A DNA stretch of 64,000 nucleotides from Mesotaenium endlicherianum (taxonomy: Eukaryota > Streptophyta > Zygnematophyceae > Zygnematales > Mesotaeniaceae). The notes beneath the pieces are model-generated. The model was not told the DNA's origin. It saw only the letters and a program-made list of their open reading frames with translations, and searched no databases. A program made the translations under genes and the position numbers. Below, one piece after another: positions 13,261 through 26,004 of the stretch. Every line of letters begins with the position of its first letter. Positions within the stretch are counted from its first letter, which is position 1. The stretch spans positions 64,447 to 128,446 of the forward strand of contig WELA01002751.1 of the NCBI GenBank assembly GCA_009602735.1. The letters run 5' to 3'.

Positions 13261-16197
13261 TGCAGTGACCCACGAGGAGGAACAGGCATGCATGCAGATG
13301 TGACTAAGTCACGGCAATCCCAAAAGGGGCGTGCTTGCGTGGTGCGTGAGATAGGCACGAGCCTTGCACGAACCTCCCTCATTCTTGCCTCGCACATTTG
13401 CCAGAAGGATCAAAGGCGCGAAGAAGAAAGAAGGAGAAGGAGAGAAAGACGAGAAGGCGCGAAGGAAAAGGAGTTCCCAAGACCACAAGGAGCCCGAGAA
13501 GACACGCTTCTGCCAACGCTTATCGATTCTTTCTTGGTGTATCATAGAAAAGTTAAGGTTGAGTAATTTCCAAGAAGGAATTTCCCTTGAAAATTATAGA
13601 GAGCTTGCAAATAAGATTTGCTAGGAGGTCCAGCACAGATACATATCAAACGCCACGAGCATGCAAAGAGCACATAAAATGATGAGTGCTGTGTTAGTTT
13701 CCAAGTCCTCAGAAGTCTCATTAGTTGAATTGCTGATAGCAAGATCAAAATTAACAAGTAACGTCCTCAGTGAAGAATTGAGTGACCCAGCCAATAGTGG
13801 AACGCTGTTAGGCACGGTTCTGAGCGAAGAGCTCAAGCCAGGTCGACATAGATGCTGTAGTTTCAGAGTTTGGTAAGCTGTGACTTGGTGAAAGTTAAGC
13901 GAAAGCCCTAGTGGGTGATTTTTTCTGAAACATGATATTGTGCCTGTGTTCTGCTTAAACGTGATTTATGCAAACTAGACTTTGTTCATCTGTGCAAACA
14001 CCAACGTGGGCAAAAGCCTTTTGAAAGTAAGACGCTTCTGTTCTACTTCTGAGAACTTCAGTTAATTGGTTCAGGTGAACAAGAATTCCCAAGCAAATTG
14101 AGGACTGAGGCTTGTGAGGTCTGCCGATGCTCAACCTGGAAAGGGAGTCAATGAAGTTCAACTGTATATACGATTGAGGAGTGGTAGGATATAGCACCCT
14201 GTGGAGCCTGTGGAAGGCTTTGACCCAAGCGAGAGTCCACGTAGAAAAAAGACTCCTGATTTGCCTGACAACTCGTGGAGAGAGCAAACATTTGAAGACG
14301 AGCCTCAACAGATCTCCACAAATGGTGAGAATTCGTATAGCGAGCGACTCTTTGAATGCTTGGGTAAGAGTCAGTGAATGCTGGTCACCTGTTGAGATGG
14401 TTGGTGATGAAAGGGATGAGATTCCCAAGTTCAAGTTGTCTACAAAGTGTTTTAGTGGACGAACAGGCGATAAAGGTCACTCATTCGAAGACTTCGATGA
14501 AATCTATTGGGCAAATTTCTTTAAAAAGATTCAAAAGGATGCTTCATACATGCAGTCTGTTGCATTCATAAGCCTGGTTCAGTACTTGGACAAGGATGCC
14601 TTACTAGTCTATCATGAATTTCGGAAGGACGAAGGCCTTCTCCAGGAATAGGCATTTAGAGAGCAAAAGAAGGCAAGAGATTTAATAATCCAGAAAGAGA
14701 CTGCTAATGCCAGCATGACGCTTTGCCTCCAGGAAGAGCAGTGCCTTCTGAACCTGTTGAGAGCGTAAACATAGCTGCGTTAACACAAGAACAAGCCTTG
14801 CAGCAAATACCTGATGGCCAGCGAAGGGCCGCTGCTCTGAACGATGAGGCTGGATTTGTGAGAGAATTGCGAAAATCGTGTGCAGACTTGTCTGAAAAAA
14901 TTGCAAATGCTCAAGAGCTGACTCGCAGAGCATCATTTAGTGGTAAGAATGACGACAGTGCCACCTCTAAAGCCAGTCATGCAAAAGCATTGGCCGGTTG
15001 CCGTAAGGACATTAGTGCTGGTGATGACCAGCTTGATTTTCAGCATTACCTGCGTCGTTTCTTCAAGTTGCTGGACGAACGCCTCCTTGAAAATTACAAT
15101 CTCAAAGTGCACCGCTATGTGCATTTTGTTCATCAGAAAAACAAAACTGTCATGAAAGTCAAGTCTTGATTAGTGAATCTTGCTAAAGAAGCAGGAATAA
15201 ACGAGCCCTAGACTGTGCCTGACAAATTTTTGTTGTGCTTGGGCAAGAAAACAGATCGTGAAGTCAAGTCACACCTGTCTGCAAAGCGCGGGATTGGCTG
15301 GAATATTGACGCGGTTGTTGAAATAGCACGCAACGTCAAAGAAGATTAACTTTGGTATGAAGAGGCCTCCAGGACGCTTATGGCTCCTGAGAAGATGAAG
15401 GAATCCTTCCCGCCTAAGGCCTCTAGCTCTAATTTTCAGTTTAAGAAGAAGAGCAAGTCTTTTAGCACGTTTGCAAAGCATGCCAACACTGCTGAAACAG
15501 CAGAAGGATGTTGGAATTGCGAGAAATCGGGATATCAGACGAGAAATTGTCCTTATCCTAATGCTAAGCAACTGTCTGCTAGCAAGGCACGGATATATGC
15601 ACATTGCAGCAAGAAGGGACACTCAGAAGATGAATTGTGGTCTAAGAATCCAAAGCTGAAGCTTCATTGGGCTAGTACTGCCATGCAAGAGATAGATAAG
15701 GGGTAAAAGAAAAAAAAAAGATAACTCTGGTCGCCGGAAGGGTGACCAGAAGTATGACGCTATGAGCACAGAAACTGCTGAACTCAAAGCTCAATTTGCA
15801 AAATTAAACACGTCGAACGTGTATTATGATGCAGATGTGGCTAGGAAAATTGTATACGAAGGCGCAAAGGCAGTACCTGAGAAGGCCATAGCCGCAGCAG
15901 CCAGCAAGCGGGCAGATCATGACTAATGCTGGAAAGTTTTCTCATGCTTTTTGGATTACTTTGGACGAGGACGAGATCGCGGACGAGATTGCTCATTTGC
16001 ACCGGACAAACAGGCACGCGCAAGCAACTCAGCTTTTTGCAAGAGAAGTTGAGAGCTCTGGTGAAAAATCGGATACAGCATGTTATGTTGTTGTCACTTG
16101 CCGACCTTAACCTCACCTTCCCTTTCACGGTTGAAGAAGCCAAGAAGCAGCTTGATACAGCTGAGAAAGGTGCAAACAGCCTCACTACCGATCAATT

Positions 16198-16336
16198 TGT
16201 AGCGATACGAACGAAAAGGTAACTTGAGGTACTTGGATCGCACGTCGATTGTACTTACACAATTCAAACCGACACTTCTATCGCTCCACGCAACGTGTCG
16301 CACGCGTCGCATCCGGCCACGCGGCGGATCGTTACA
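16198..16336 (-). repeat. TRIM terminal repeat (3' LTR in element orientation)
   Basis: 139-bp direct repeat with TG...CA ends. Partner of 16535-16664, with the purine tract adjacent on its right. Confidence 0.85.
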
Positions 16337-16534
16337 CTCCTCCCACCTACAAGTGTGCAGTTCCCGGGCACTCATGCTCCGGCACCCGTGAAGGACATTG
16401 TTTCGAGATAGTATTCTTTCTTCGCACAATCCAAAGATCGCAAAACTGTCGTACCATCAACAAGTTTCGCACCCCGCGGGATTCGAAACCTCGTCTTCTG
16501 GACACGGTTGCGTACGTTTGCGCTCCGATACCAA

Positions 16535-16664
16535 TGTAGCGATACGAACAAAAAGGTAACTTGAGGTGATTGGATCGCGCGTCGGTTGTACTTATACAAT
16601 TCAAACCGACAGTTCTATCGCTTCATGCGACGTGCTGCATCCGGCCACGCGGCGGATCGTTACA
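16535..16664 (-). repeat. TRIM terminal repeat (5' LTR in element orientation)
   Basis: 130-bp direct repeat with TG...CA ends. The primer-binding site is adjacent on its left. Differs from its partner by several substitutions and a small length difference. Confidence 0.85.
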
Positions 16665-17271
16665 CAATTTAGCTCTCTAAAAGTGGAGTTCTCTTAACTT
16701 ACCATCGCAGTTGAACACTTTCACCATCTTCTCCCCCATAGGGGTGACAACCATGAATTTGATGATAGGCTGGCTGGTAATGTCAGTCCAGTCGTCGAAG
16801 CAGATTGTACAACCTGTTAATTTTCAGCCTTTCATGAAATGACGAAGTTCAATGTCACAGCAGGCGACTTCATGATCCAAGAGCTTCGTTCGCAGCTGGT
16901 GCATTTTGGGTCCCAAGTAGTTAGGACTAGCTCGGACGATAGAGTCTACCATGAGATTGTAAGAAGCACAGTTTGCAGCATTGAAGGATATACCACTCGC
17001 AAAGAACCACTTTGCAATGGCCTGGCCAGCCACGTCACAAAAAGCTGGTCTTCAGACTTCAGTAAGATCGGATTGCCTACTAGAATCGCCACCTGAACCT
17101 CCAGTTGAAGGGGAGTCTCGAGGGGTGCCATGCCTCAAGATCTCTTGCTCTAGAGCTAGAGCATCTATAATCTTTATATGCCGAGCACGTTTTTGCAAGA
17201 GTTTCATTTGGGCTTGATGTACCTTGTGTACCTCAGACATATCATCTACCTAGCATCGGTCATTGAAATAG

Positions 17272-17759
17272 TGTAGTGAAATAGATAGATAAAGTACTTA
17301 GTGAAATATAATCAAGACAAGGATCTTTAAACACAAGTGGTAGCTTCTTGAAAGAGAGATGGCTTCTTGAAAGTTAATATATTTTTGGAATTTGGCAAGT
17401 ACAAGAGTGATTTTGGAATGTTTTTCTATGTTTTAGCTCTTGTTTACATACTTGCTACATAAGTAAGTTCTAGGAAGGTGCATGTTGATGTGTTGGCACC
17501 CAACACATCCAAAACCTGCCACCTTTTTCTAGAGTAATGTACACGTCTTTTTGACCTAAAAATGGCACGTTTGACTTTTGCCACATGGAGTTTTTCTATG
17601 TCCTTCCTCTAACTTCAAAAATGCCTTAGAAGGTTCAAAGGACATGAATCAAGTTACTAGAGTATCTATTCACACTTGACTCCACACAATACTACGCCAA
17701 ATATATTCAAAAGCATTAAAATATATGCAAACTAATATATTATAACTCAAATCACTACA
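17272..17759 (-). repeat. Solo LTR, family A
   Basis: 488-bp copy of the family-A LTR in reverse orientation (plus strand begins TGTAGTGAAATAGATAG, ends AAATCACTACA). It carries the family hairpin near 17.5 kb. Flanking 5-mers do not match, so it may be a recombined end rather than a clean solo insertion. Confidence 0.85.
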
Positions 17760-18024
17760 CATAAGCTTGAACAGCAAGAGGTACCTTGACACGGCCTTAA
17801 TTTCCAGAACCTGGAACATATGCCAAGTAATAGCAAATTCTGAATGCACCTCCAATATTCTTGCGCTCGTAGTATTTGCAATTGTATATGACTTGGTCAG
17901 GAAAGTTCTCTTCGTCTACCTTGTCCACATGATCATGTTCGGAAGTTGATATCTCGTCAGCCTTCCGCTTTCCTTTCTTGAAAGCTGTCAGTCGGGTAGA
18001 TGTGGCAGGGGTGAGAAGCTCGAA
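17760..18024. other. Short unassigned stretch next to element C
   Basis: About 265 bp between the solo LTR and the first recognisable integrase and downstream region of element C. AT-rich at first, no clear domain. It may be the eroded 3' end of element C. Confidence 0.3.
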
Positions 18025-18687
18025 TCATCTTTGGATTGTGGAAAGAGACATTAAGGACTGGGCGATCCTTGCATTGTCTGACATGTTCAGTTTGTAAGCA
18101 TTATGACCGACACGGCGCACCACCGAATATGGACCGACCCAAACTAGACCAAGCTTATTCTTGACCACACCAGGCAGGTACAAGTGTTGAGAATGCAATT
18201 CGACCAAAGCGCCCGTAGAAAATGTCAGTCCTTGACGGTGTTGATGCGCATGTTTTTGTTGATTTTCTTGGGCTTTGTCCAGATTCTGTTGGACTTCTAA
18301 CAGAGTGTCAGCAAACTCCTGAATTAATTGGAGAGGCACCGGGTTGTCAATTCCCTCAAGATGAGTTAAAGACTCCCCTAGCACATTTGAAGGAGACTTG
18401 GGGACTCTACCCAGACTGAGTTCAAATGAAGTCTTTCCCGTTGACGCATGCACCGCGCTATTGACCGCAAATTGAATTTGAGACAACAGGTCATCCCAAT
18501 TATCTTGTTTTTTAATTATATATGCTCTCAGCACCTCTTACAAAACTCGCTTAGTTCTCTCAGTCTCCCCATCAGTATGAGGGTGGTTTGATGTGCTGAG
18601 CAAGTGTTTGACTCCCATTAACCCCATTAACGCTATCCAAAATTTAGAGCTGAATTTTGAGTCTCTGTCTGATATGATATTGGAGGG

Positions 18688-19188
18688 TGTAGTGATTCGA
18701 GTTATACTATATTAGTTTGCATATATGTTAATGTTTTTGAATATATTTGGAGTAGTATTGTGTGGAGTCAAGTGTGAATAGATACTCTAGTGACTTGGTT
18801 CATGTCCTTTGAACCTTCTAAGGCATTTTCAAAGTTAGAGGAAGGACCTAGAAGAACTCCATGTGGCAAAAGTCAAATGTGCCATTTTTAGGTTAAAAGG
18901 ACATATATACATTATTCTAGAAAGAGGTGGCAAGTTTTGGGATGTGTTGGGTGCCAACACATCAACATGCACCTTCCTAGAAATTACTTATGTAGCAAGT
19001 ATGTAAACAAGAGCTAGAACATAGAAAGGCATTCCAGAATCACTTGTACTTGCCAAAATCCAGAAATATATTAACTTTCAAGAAGCCATCTCTCTTTCAA
19101 GAAGCTACCACTTGTGTTCAAAGATCCTTGTCTTGAATAGATAAAGTATTATAATTTACTAAGTACTTTATCTATCTGTTTCATTACA
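18688..19188 (+). repeat. 5' LTR of element A
   Basis: 501 bp, TGTAGTGATTCGAG...TTTCATTACA, followed at once by the PBS. Contains the family's near-perfect 10-bp inverted repeat GATGTGTTGG/CCAACACATC at about 18.94-18.97 kb. Confidence 0.92.
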
Positions 19189-19189
19189 G

Positions 19190-19205
19190 TGGTGTCGGAG
19201 CTAGG
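19190..19205 (+). other. Primer-binding site of element A
   Basis: TGGTGTCGGAGCTAGG directly after the 5' LTR. It resembles the complement of the initiator-Met tRNA 3' end (TGGTATCAGAGC) used by many plant LTR retrotransposons. Confidence 0.7.
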
Positions 19206-19225
19206 CACTTTGGTAGCACAAGAAG

Positions 19226-22054
19226 ATGGCCGATCCTCAAGACCAACAGCAAGCTTTTGAAGGAAGCACTTCATCTTCAAGAGACCCTCCTCCAGCGCCG
19301 ATGGGAGAGTCCACTCAAGAGAATCTGCAACAACAAGAAGCACCACAAGGAGGAGCACCGTCAAATCCCGTGGCAGCCGCTATAGCAAAGTTGACCCCAC
19401 CACAAGGAGTTCCCGCAAATGAGTGGGCAGCCTTCCTAATGACCGTCCACAACCAAGTGGGTTTGGCCACCTATGAAGCAACCGTGCAAGCGTCAAGACA
19501 AGTTATGGTTGCCATGGTTGCCCCTATTGCGAGCAACGCTCAAAATCCAGCCCCGGCTCAAGCGCCTCCACAAGAACCTACAAGAGCGAGAAAACTCATC
19601 AAGCCCGGCAAACCAGACACTTTCAATCCTAGGAGAGGAGCCAAATTGAATCTGTGGCTCTACCAAGTGGAGACGTACCTCACATTCCTTGAAGTACCCG
19701 AGGAGGACTACGTCCCTTTTGCCGTTACCTTGCTCAAAGGAGCAGCAACATCATGGTGGCGTAACTATCAAGCGGCTGTATATCAAGCTGTGGCGCATCC
19801 CGTACCCGGCCAAGAGCCCCCACCATCATATGCAAGATGGGTGGATTTTCGTGAAGCCCTCCAGAAGCAATTCATGCCCATCAATGTGGAGAAAATTGCT
19901 CGAGAAAAGCTTCGCCATCTCAAGCAAACAACGTCCCTTCAAGAATATACATCCAGATTTCATGACCTCACTCTTGAGATCCCCAACATGTCGCTCGAGG
20001 AGAAGATTGATCGTTATGTGTTTGGCATCAAGCCCAAGGTGGCAAAGGAAGTGGAATTGCGTGACTAGACGGACTTTTCAAAGATTATTGAAGTGGCTCA
20101 AAAGGTGGATACCTTGGATTTCAAGCACTTCGTACCTTCATCTTCACGGGCACCGGCGACGCGAGTGTACGCAGCCCCTTCCACATCTGAATCTGGACCC
20201 ACACCCATGGAAATTGAAGTTATTAAAAGGGACCCCACGGCTGCCCGGAAGAGTGGAAGACCCTCCAATGACACTTATGATGCAAGAAACCAGCAAGGAG
20301 TGAAAGCAAGACTCTCCCCGGCTGAAAAAGAAGCTCTCATGACGACTGGACTATGCTTCTATTGCAAGGAAAAGGGCCATCGTGCACTTTCATGCCCCAA
20401 AAAGTTGTCAAAAAACGGACAGCGCCGGTAGGCCAGGAGCCTACCACCCCAAGACCCACTTCACGAGAAGGCAACACGCCAAGTGAGGTGGAGACCCCCG
20501 TTGAAGACGACGTTCCAGCCCCAATGAGTTTGAGAGGTTACCTTGGAGGAGAGAAGGTCCACATCTTGGTGGATAGCGGAGCTCAAGGCAACTTCATTGC
20601 TGCAGATTTTGCCACCAAGCACGGTATTACTATGCGAACTCTTGACCACGACGAGGAGATTATGATGCCCGATGGATTCTCCTATACTACCCCTTCCAAG
20701 AAGACGTACCCCTTGGCACTCTCTATCAAGTCCTTCAAGGATAGAGTAGTGTTCTCCCCCATGCAATTGGGCAAGTACGACGTCATCCTAGGGACGCCTT
20801 GGTTGACCAAGCACAACCCCCAAGTTGATTGGAGGACCGGTACTATCAAGATCAAGAATGACATCACTTCAAGAATCTGTATTTTGCGCGCAATCCAGAA
20901 TATCCAGACCCAAGACATCCAGAAGCCGGCACACGAGATACTATTGTCCGCCCTCCAACTCAAGAGACTTGTGAGGAAGGGACACGAGCTTCTTTTGGCC
21001 TTGATCACGCCAAAAGACATCAAGAAAGACATCGAGAGTCAAGAAGGCAGCCCCGTTCCCAAGGAGATACAAGAAGTCTTTGAGGACTACAAAGAAGTGT
21101 TCTCCCCGGAATTGCCCAAGGGCCTACCCCCCAAAAGATTCGTAGACCACAAGATAGAGTTGGAGCCCGGAAGCAAGCCCATCTCTCGGCCTACGTTCAA
21201 AATGTCATACACGGAGCTAGACGAAGTCAAGAAGCAAACCAAGGAGCTACTGAGCATGGCTTCATTCGACCTAGCAAGTCGCCATTTGGAGCCCCGGTGC
21301 TATCAAGAAGAAAGATGGTACCTTGAGGATGTGTGTGGACTATCGCGCCCTCAACAAGATCACCATCAAGAATCGATACCCGCTGCCGCGCATGGATGAG
21401 CTCATGGACCGGCTGGTTGGAGCCAAGTACTTCACGAAGATTGACTTACGGAGCGGCTACCACCAGATTCGCATCGCAGAACCGGACATAGAGAAGACGG
21501 CATCCAGGACAATATATGGACATTTTGAGTTCATGGTCCTGCCATTTGGACTCACCAACGCGCCAGCAACTTTCATGACTATGATGAACACCATATTACA
21601 GCCTATGTTGGACAGATTTGTGGAGGCATTCATCGATGACATCCTTATCTAAAGCAAGACCCTTGAAGAGCATGCGAGACACTTGAAAGAAGTCCTCGAA
21701 GTATTGAAGCAAAACAAGCTATTTGCTAAGGAGTCAAAGTGCGAGTTTGCCAAACAAGAAGTGAAGTTCCTAGGTCTCCACGTGACTGCTGGTGGCATCA
21801 AGATGGACCTTAAGAAGACCACGGTGGGGGAGGAATGGCCAACCCCCACAACCAAGAAAGAGCTCCAATCATTCTTGGGATTTGCCAATTGGTACAGGAG
21901 ATTCATCCAGAGCTTCTCGCACAGCGCAGCCCCTCTCACGGAGCTACTGAAGAAAGACAAGCCATATGTTTGGACCAAGAAAGAGGAGAAAGCATTCCAA
22001 CAGCTGAAGCAAAGATTGACGACATCCCCGGTACTCACACTCCCAAGTCCAAAT
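19226..22054 (+). pseudogene. Element A gag-pol, left part (gag, zinc knuckle, protease, RT)
   Basis: Gag begins MADPQDQQQAFEGS with a Pro/Gln-rich head. The retrotransposon-gag core includes WWRNYQAA and LQEYTSRFHDL. A CCHC knuckle CFYCKEKGHRALSC is near 20.36 kb. Next come an aspartic-protease motif (ILVDSGAQGNF, about 20.57 kb) and RT at about 21.1-22.05 kb ([39 protein letters not shown]). Fossil with several breaks; the LARD insertion cuts it at 22054. Confidence 0.9.
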
Positions 22055-22765
22055 TGTAAGGGTATGAAAGTGTAGTTTGTATCTTTCTAGCATTTTATAT
22101 GCATAGAGTGTGATTTTAAAAGAATTTTGGCCTTTATTTCAAGTCATTTGGACAAGTATTGAGAAACTTATGATTTTTGGAAGTTTTTAGTGAGTTTTTA
22201 GTGTCACAGATTCAATTTAGTGACAAGGACAGGTCCAGCAACGAAAATTTCGGTTGGAGTCCAAAAAGTAGGACATTGAATCATGAGGGTTCCAAAATCT
22301 ACGTACGATTACGTAGAGTGCCAAAGTGATCATGGAATATCTAGAAACTCAGTGAGGAGTTAGTGGATTGTGTAGTAGAACATTCTAGAGTGTGATTGTG
22401 TGCGTGTGAGTGTGCTAGCTTGTCCAACTAGGCAAGGTCACCTACATGGAAGGAGCCATAGTAGAAGGTTCTGGAGGTACTTTGCTAGAGAGGACACTCA
22501 GAGTTGAAGCATAAAAGAGGGGGTCTTGTCTTGTCTAGTCTAATCTAGTCTAACCTTCTTAACTTGTACACGACTTTTCTTAAGAAAGTGAGTTCTTTTC
22601 CACTCCTCTCTCATGTAGCCCTCTCTCTCTTGCAAGGGTGGCACACCACCAGGCCACTCCACCTTGTGTATGCAACTAGGAAAGGTCCTTGTGCACGCTT
22701 CCACTCGCGGGTGAGGGTGCGTGAGTGTGTGTGGGCGCACTCCCCGCACCCTGTCCCCTTTCACA
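22055..22765 (+). repeat. 5' LTR of the LARD
   Basis: 711 bp, TGTAAGGGTATGAAAG...CCCCTTTCACA. The TGGTATCGGAGC primer-binding site follows immediately. Confidence 0.9.
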
Positions 22766-25700
22766 TGGTATCGGAGCTACCTAGTTGCTTCATTTGAAGG
22801 AGGAGCTTTGGTCGGTGATGCTTGTAGGAGTGTAGAGAGGGTAGAGAGGAGAAGCAAGGAAAGTTGCTAAGGGCACCCATGAAGATGTTGATGCAAGCTA
22901 GCATCTCACTCTCTTGAAGGAGGGAGGAGATGGGAAGAGAGAGGTGCTGCAAGAAACGTTAACTTGGATGCAATCAGACTTTTGTACGTCTTCTTTGTAG
23001 TGTGAGGAGGTTGCCCAAGCATGGAAGTGATATGAGTAATACAGAGAAGCCTTTGCTCCAGTATGGAGACATATGAGCATGAAGAAAGTCTGGAGTTCAC
23101 ACGGCTGGATTTTTTCTTGAAGATGCAAGCTCTTTAGTGTTAAGCTCTTTCTTTGAGGGGGGGGGGCTTAGCATAGAGGTGTTGGTGGCTAGAAAGAGTA
23201 TGTGCCCATCTTTATTTTAAGTTATCAATGAAGGTGGAGAGGATAGTAAGAGTAGGCAACCGGGAACTTAGCAAGCATGTGTACTTGCAAGTCTAGGAGC
23301 TTTGGCGGGCATAGCACTCGCAAGCTCAAGAGGAGCTCATGAGAAGCTCAAGAAAGGGTGCACCTGGGTGTTGCACCAAGTTGGCCAAGTATGTGGCTAG
23401 ATTTGGGTTGCCTTGCATCACTCCTGTGTAGCCACTGGTTATTTGAGGCCAGCCATGATGGAGCTTGGTACCTTGTATGAAGATTGAAGAAGCCTCAAGT
23501 GAAGAGAAGCACCGTGGAGAAGGCTTGAAGCAAGAAGAAGTATTCCAGATTTTTCTTCAAAGAGGAGAGATGGAGATGGAGCCTTTCAAGTTCAGATTTC
23601 TCTTTTCTTATCAAGGAGAGTACTACAAAGTATATGGAGTTGAGAACTATGATGAAGACAAGCCTATGGTGTGGAAGAAGAAGCAAGGTATGAAGTTGGT
23701 GCAAGAGGGCTAGTGCAAGAGATGCCTCCCACTTGAAGTGCGTGTGCAACTAGTTGTGTGATGGCATAGTTAAGGGGCAGATTCTAATGCATCTATGGAA
23801 GCTCTTCATGTGAAAGTAGAGCACCAAGGCAAGCTGGGTTTAGTAGTAAGAAGTGTCATTGGGGTGACCAAGGCTAGAGTGCACTCAAGAAGCTAAGCAT
23901 GTGGAAGGAGTTGCACAAAGAGAGTAGCCTATCCTCTAGTGCTTTAGTGCACGGGTCAAGTGAAGACCAAGGAGGAGTATGGTCAAGTGAGGATAGTGAA
24001 ATAGGTGGAGGTAGATATGACCACAAGTAGCTATCTTCAGCCCGCTAGCAAAGAAGCGACGCGGGAAGGTGAAGGTGAAGGAGAAGCGCTTGTTTTGGTG
24101 ACCTTGGCCCGGTCATCACATGGAGCAAGCGCGCCTCCTAACAACCTTGGCGAGCGCGCATCGCCGGTGGAGCAAGTAGAGGTGTATGATCCCCTTGCTC
24201 ATTTATAGAGCAGACCCCAACTGCTCAAGTGGAGGAGCTCCTAGACAGTGAGCTCAAGAGAAGCCCGCTTGCAAGACGACTTGTGTGCGTGCACAAGATG
24301 AGGTGCAAGCACTAAGAGTATGTGCGTATGCTCAAGTTATGGAGCTCTTGGAGGCGTTCCAGATGTGTTTCTTAGAGCCTTGTGTGAAGGCTGACCTTCA
24401 AGAAGAGCCAGAGGTATGTGGGAGCAAGCAACTAGCCAAGAAGAAGACTATCATGGAATTTGGTGCACCACGAGCGAGACTACGCGCTCATGCCCTGTGA
24501 AGAATATTATCGTCGCTTGATGGAGACTACGACTTTATGGATATGGACCTATGAGGAGGAGACCAAGTGTTATGGGGCTGATATGTCCTACCTAAGATGG
24601 AGATATATTACAAGGACTTGGACATGAAGCTAGGAGAATCAGCGCTTATACAAGCAAGCAAGAGAGAGGCGTAAAATCTGGACTTGGACACTCGAGTGGT
24701 AAGCGCCTTACCTTCACGATGAGGGGGGGGAGTGTTATAGTTGTTTATAGTGCTTGTAAGTAAGGTCAAGCCAGTCCCATGAGTTCATTTGTACCTAAGA
24801 GATGTGAAGTGGAAAGAAGTTTGAGAGCAAGTGCTTGGAAGATACTCAAATCTGTCCATGTTTGAGGGTTTTACGGGTAGGCGAGCGCGAGGGTAAAAGT
24901 TGGCAGATTTTGGCTACTTTTTGCCTATTTAAGAAAGAGTGGGAAATAATTTTCCTAAAAGTCCTACATGAGGTGATAGACCTGGTATAAGGCCTGCCCT
25001 GAATCATAGTCAAGTTTCAGAATCAAGGGTTTAAGCATGTGCCAGTTGTAGGCGCGGGAGCTTGATACGTGTTGCCCGCGTGTGCGTCCTACGAGCGTGA
25101 GGCACAAAGTGACAATCTCGTTTGAGTGTTAAACTTAGATTAAGATTCTGAAATTTTATGGAGAGGTAGTCCTATGAGTTCAAATTCAGAAAAAGTTGTT
25201 TTTTCTATAAAAACATTAATTTAAGTTCTCACAGTGCCACATGGCAGTCTGCTGGACTGCCGTGCGAGCCACATGTGTGAGGCAAGGCGCAATCTGATTT
25301 CATGGTCTTAGGCTTGGAATCAGGAGAAACAAAGCATACCAGTGAGTTCAAAGGGGAGATAATATGTGGATTACACAACTTTCAGGCTAAAGATGTCAGC
25401 AAAAGTCAAGGGGGTGCCACTTGGCGTCTTGAGAGGTCACCACGAGTCACGCACACAAGTGAGAGAGTGCAATACCTCTACAAGGAGTATGGCTTAGAGC
25501 TAGAGGTAGCTAAGTGTACCAGAAGGTTCAGGAACTTAGTGGAGTCAGGTTCATGATGTAATCTGGTCAAAATTATAAGAGCACCACGAGTAAGCCACAT
25601 GGCGTAACGAGGAGTTGCCACTTGTCCAAGAGGGCGCAGATGGAGTATTTTGGCAATTTGGCGGACTATTATGCCTTGGATCCAGCTTTGGAGTATGTGG

Positions 25701-26004
25701 ACATGATGGAGGGAGTATCGTATAGCCTTCATGAAGATATTGGCCTATTCTAAGAAGGAGTTGAAATCAAAGATGTATTTGTGTAAGAAGACGCCATGTG
25801 TGGAGCTAACATATGCGATGGTGCTTTTACTACGTGGAGTAGTTTGGAGTATTGAGCATCATCTGGGAGCTTGTTCAAGACCTGCAACTTGTATAATATC
25901 TATGTATATGTGTTTGTCTAGCATAAATGTGAGCTCGATTCCTCATACGACGTCACTTATGCTTAGTATGCGTCGAGGACGTCGCATCTTGAGGAGGGGG
26001 ATGA

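Larger units (their letters stand above)
16198..16664 (-). mobile_element. TRIM (miniature LTR retrotransposon)
   Basis: A 467-bp element with two direct terminal repeats: 16198-16336 (139 bp) and 16535-16664 (130 bp). Each starts TGTAGCGATACGAA and ends GGATCGTTACA on the plus strand. The 5-bp target duplication CAATT lies at 16193-16197 and 16665-16669. Read on the minus strand, a Met-tRNA-like primer-binding site (TTGGTATCGGAGC) follows the LTR at 16535-16664, and a purine tract (GTGGGAGGAG) precedes the other LTR. It has no coding capacity, as expected for a TRIM. It would need enzymes from an autonomous LTR element. Confidence 0.87.
13260..17265 (+). mobile_element. Old LTR-retroelement fossil 'Z' with gag-like region
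   Basis: Degraded plus-strand element. A leader of about 0.7 kb (13.27-13.96 kb, purine-rich at first) resembles a second copy at 61.6-62.25 kb. A gag-like region follows at about 14.3-15.7 kb. It has a capsid-like stretch (CFSGRTGDKGHSFEDFDEIY...) and, near 15.5 kb, a zinc-knuckle-like CWNCEK motif followed by a second CSKKGH motif. Beyond 15.7 kb similarity fades; 16.67-17.26 kb has open stretches without a recognisable domain. The element is broken many times and looks old. A TRIM element sits inside it at 16198-16664. Gag identity is inferred from motif layout; the superfamily is undetermined. Confidence 0.5.
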
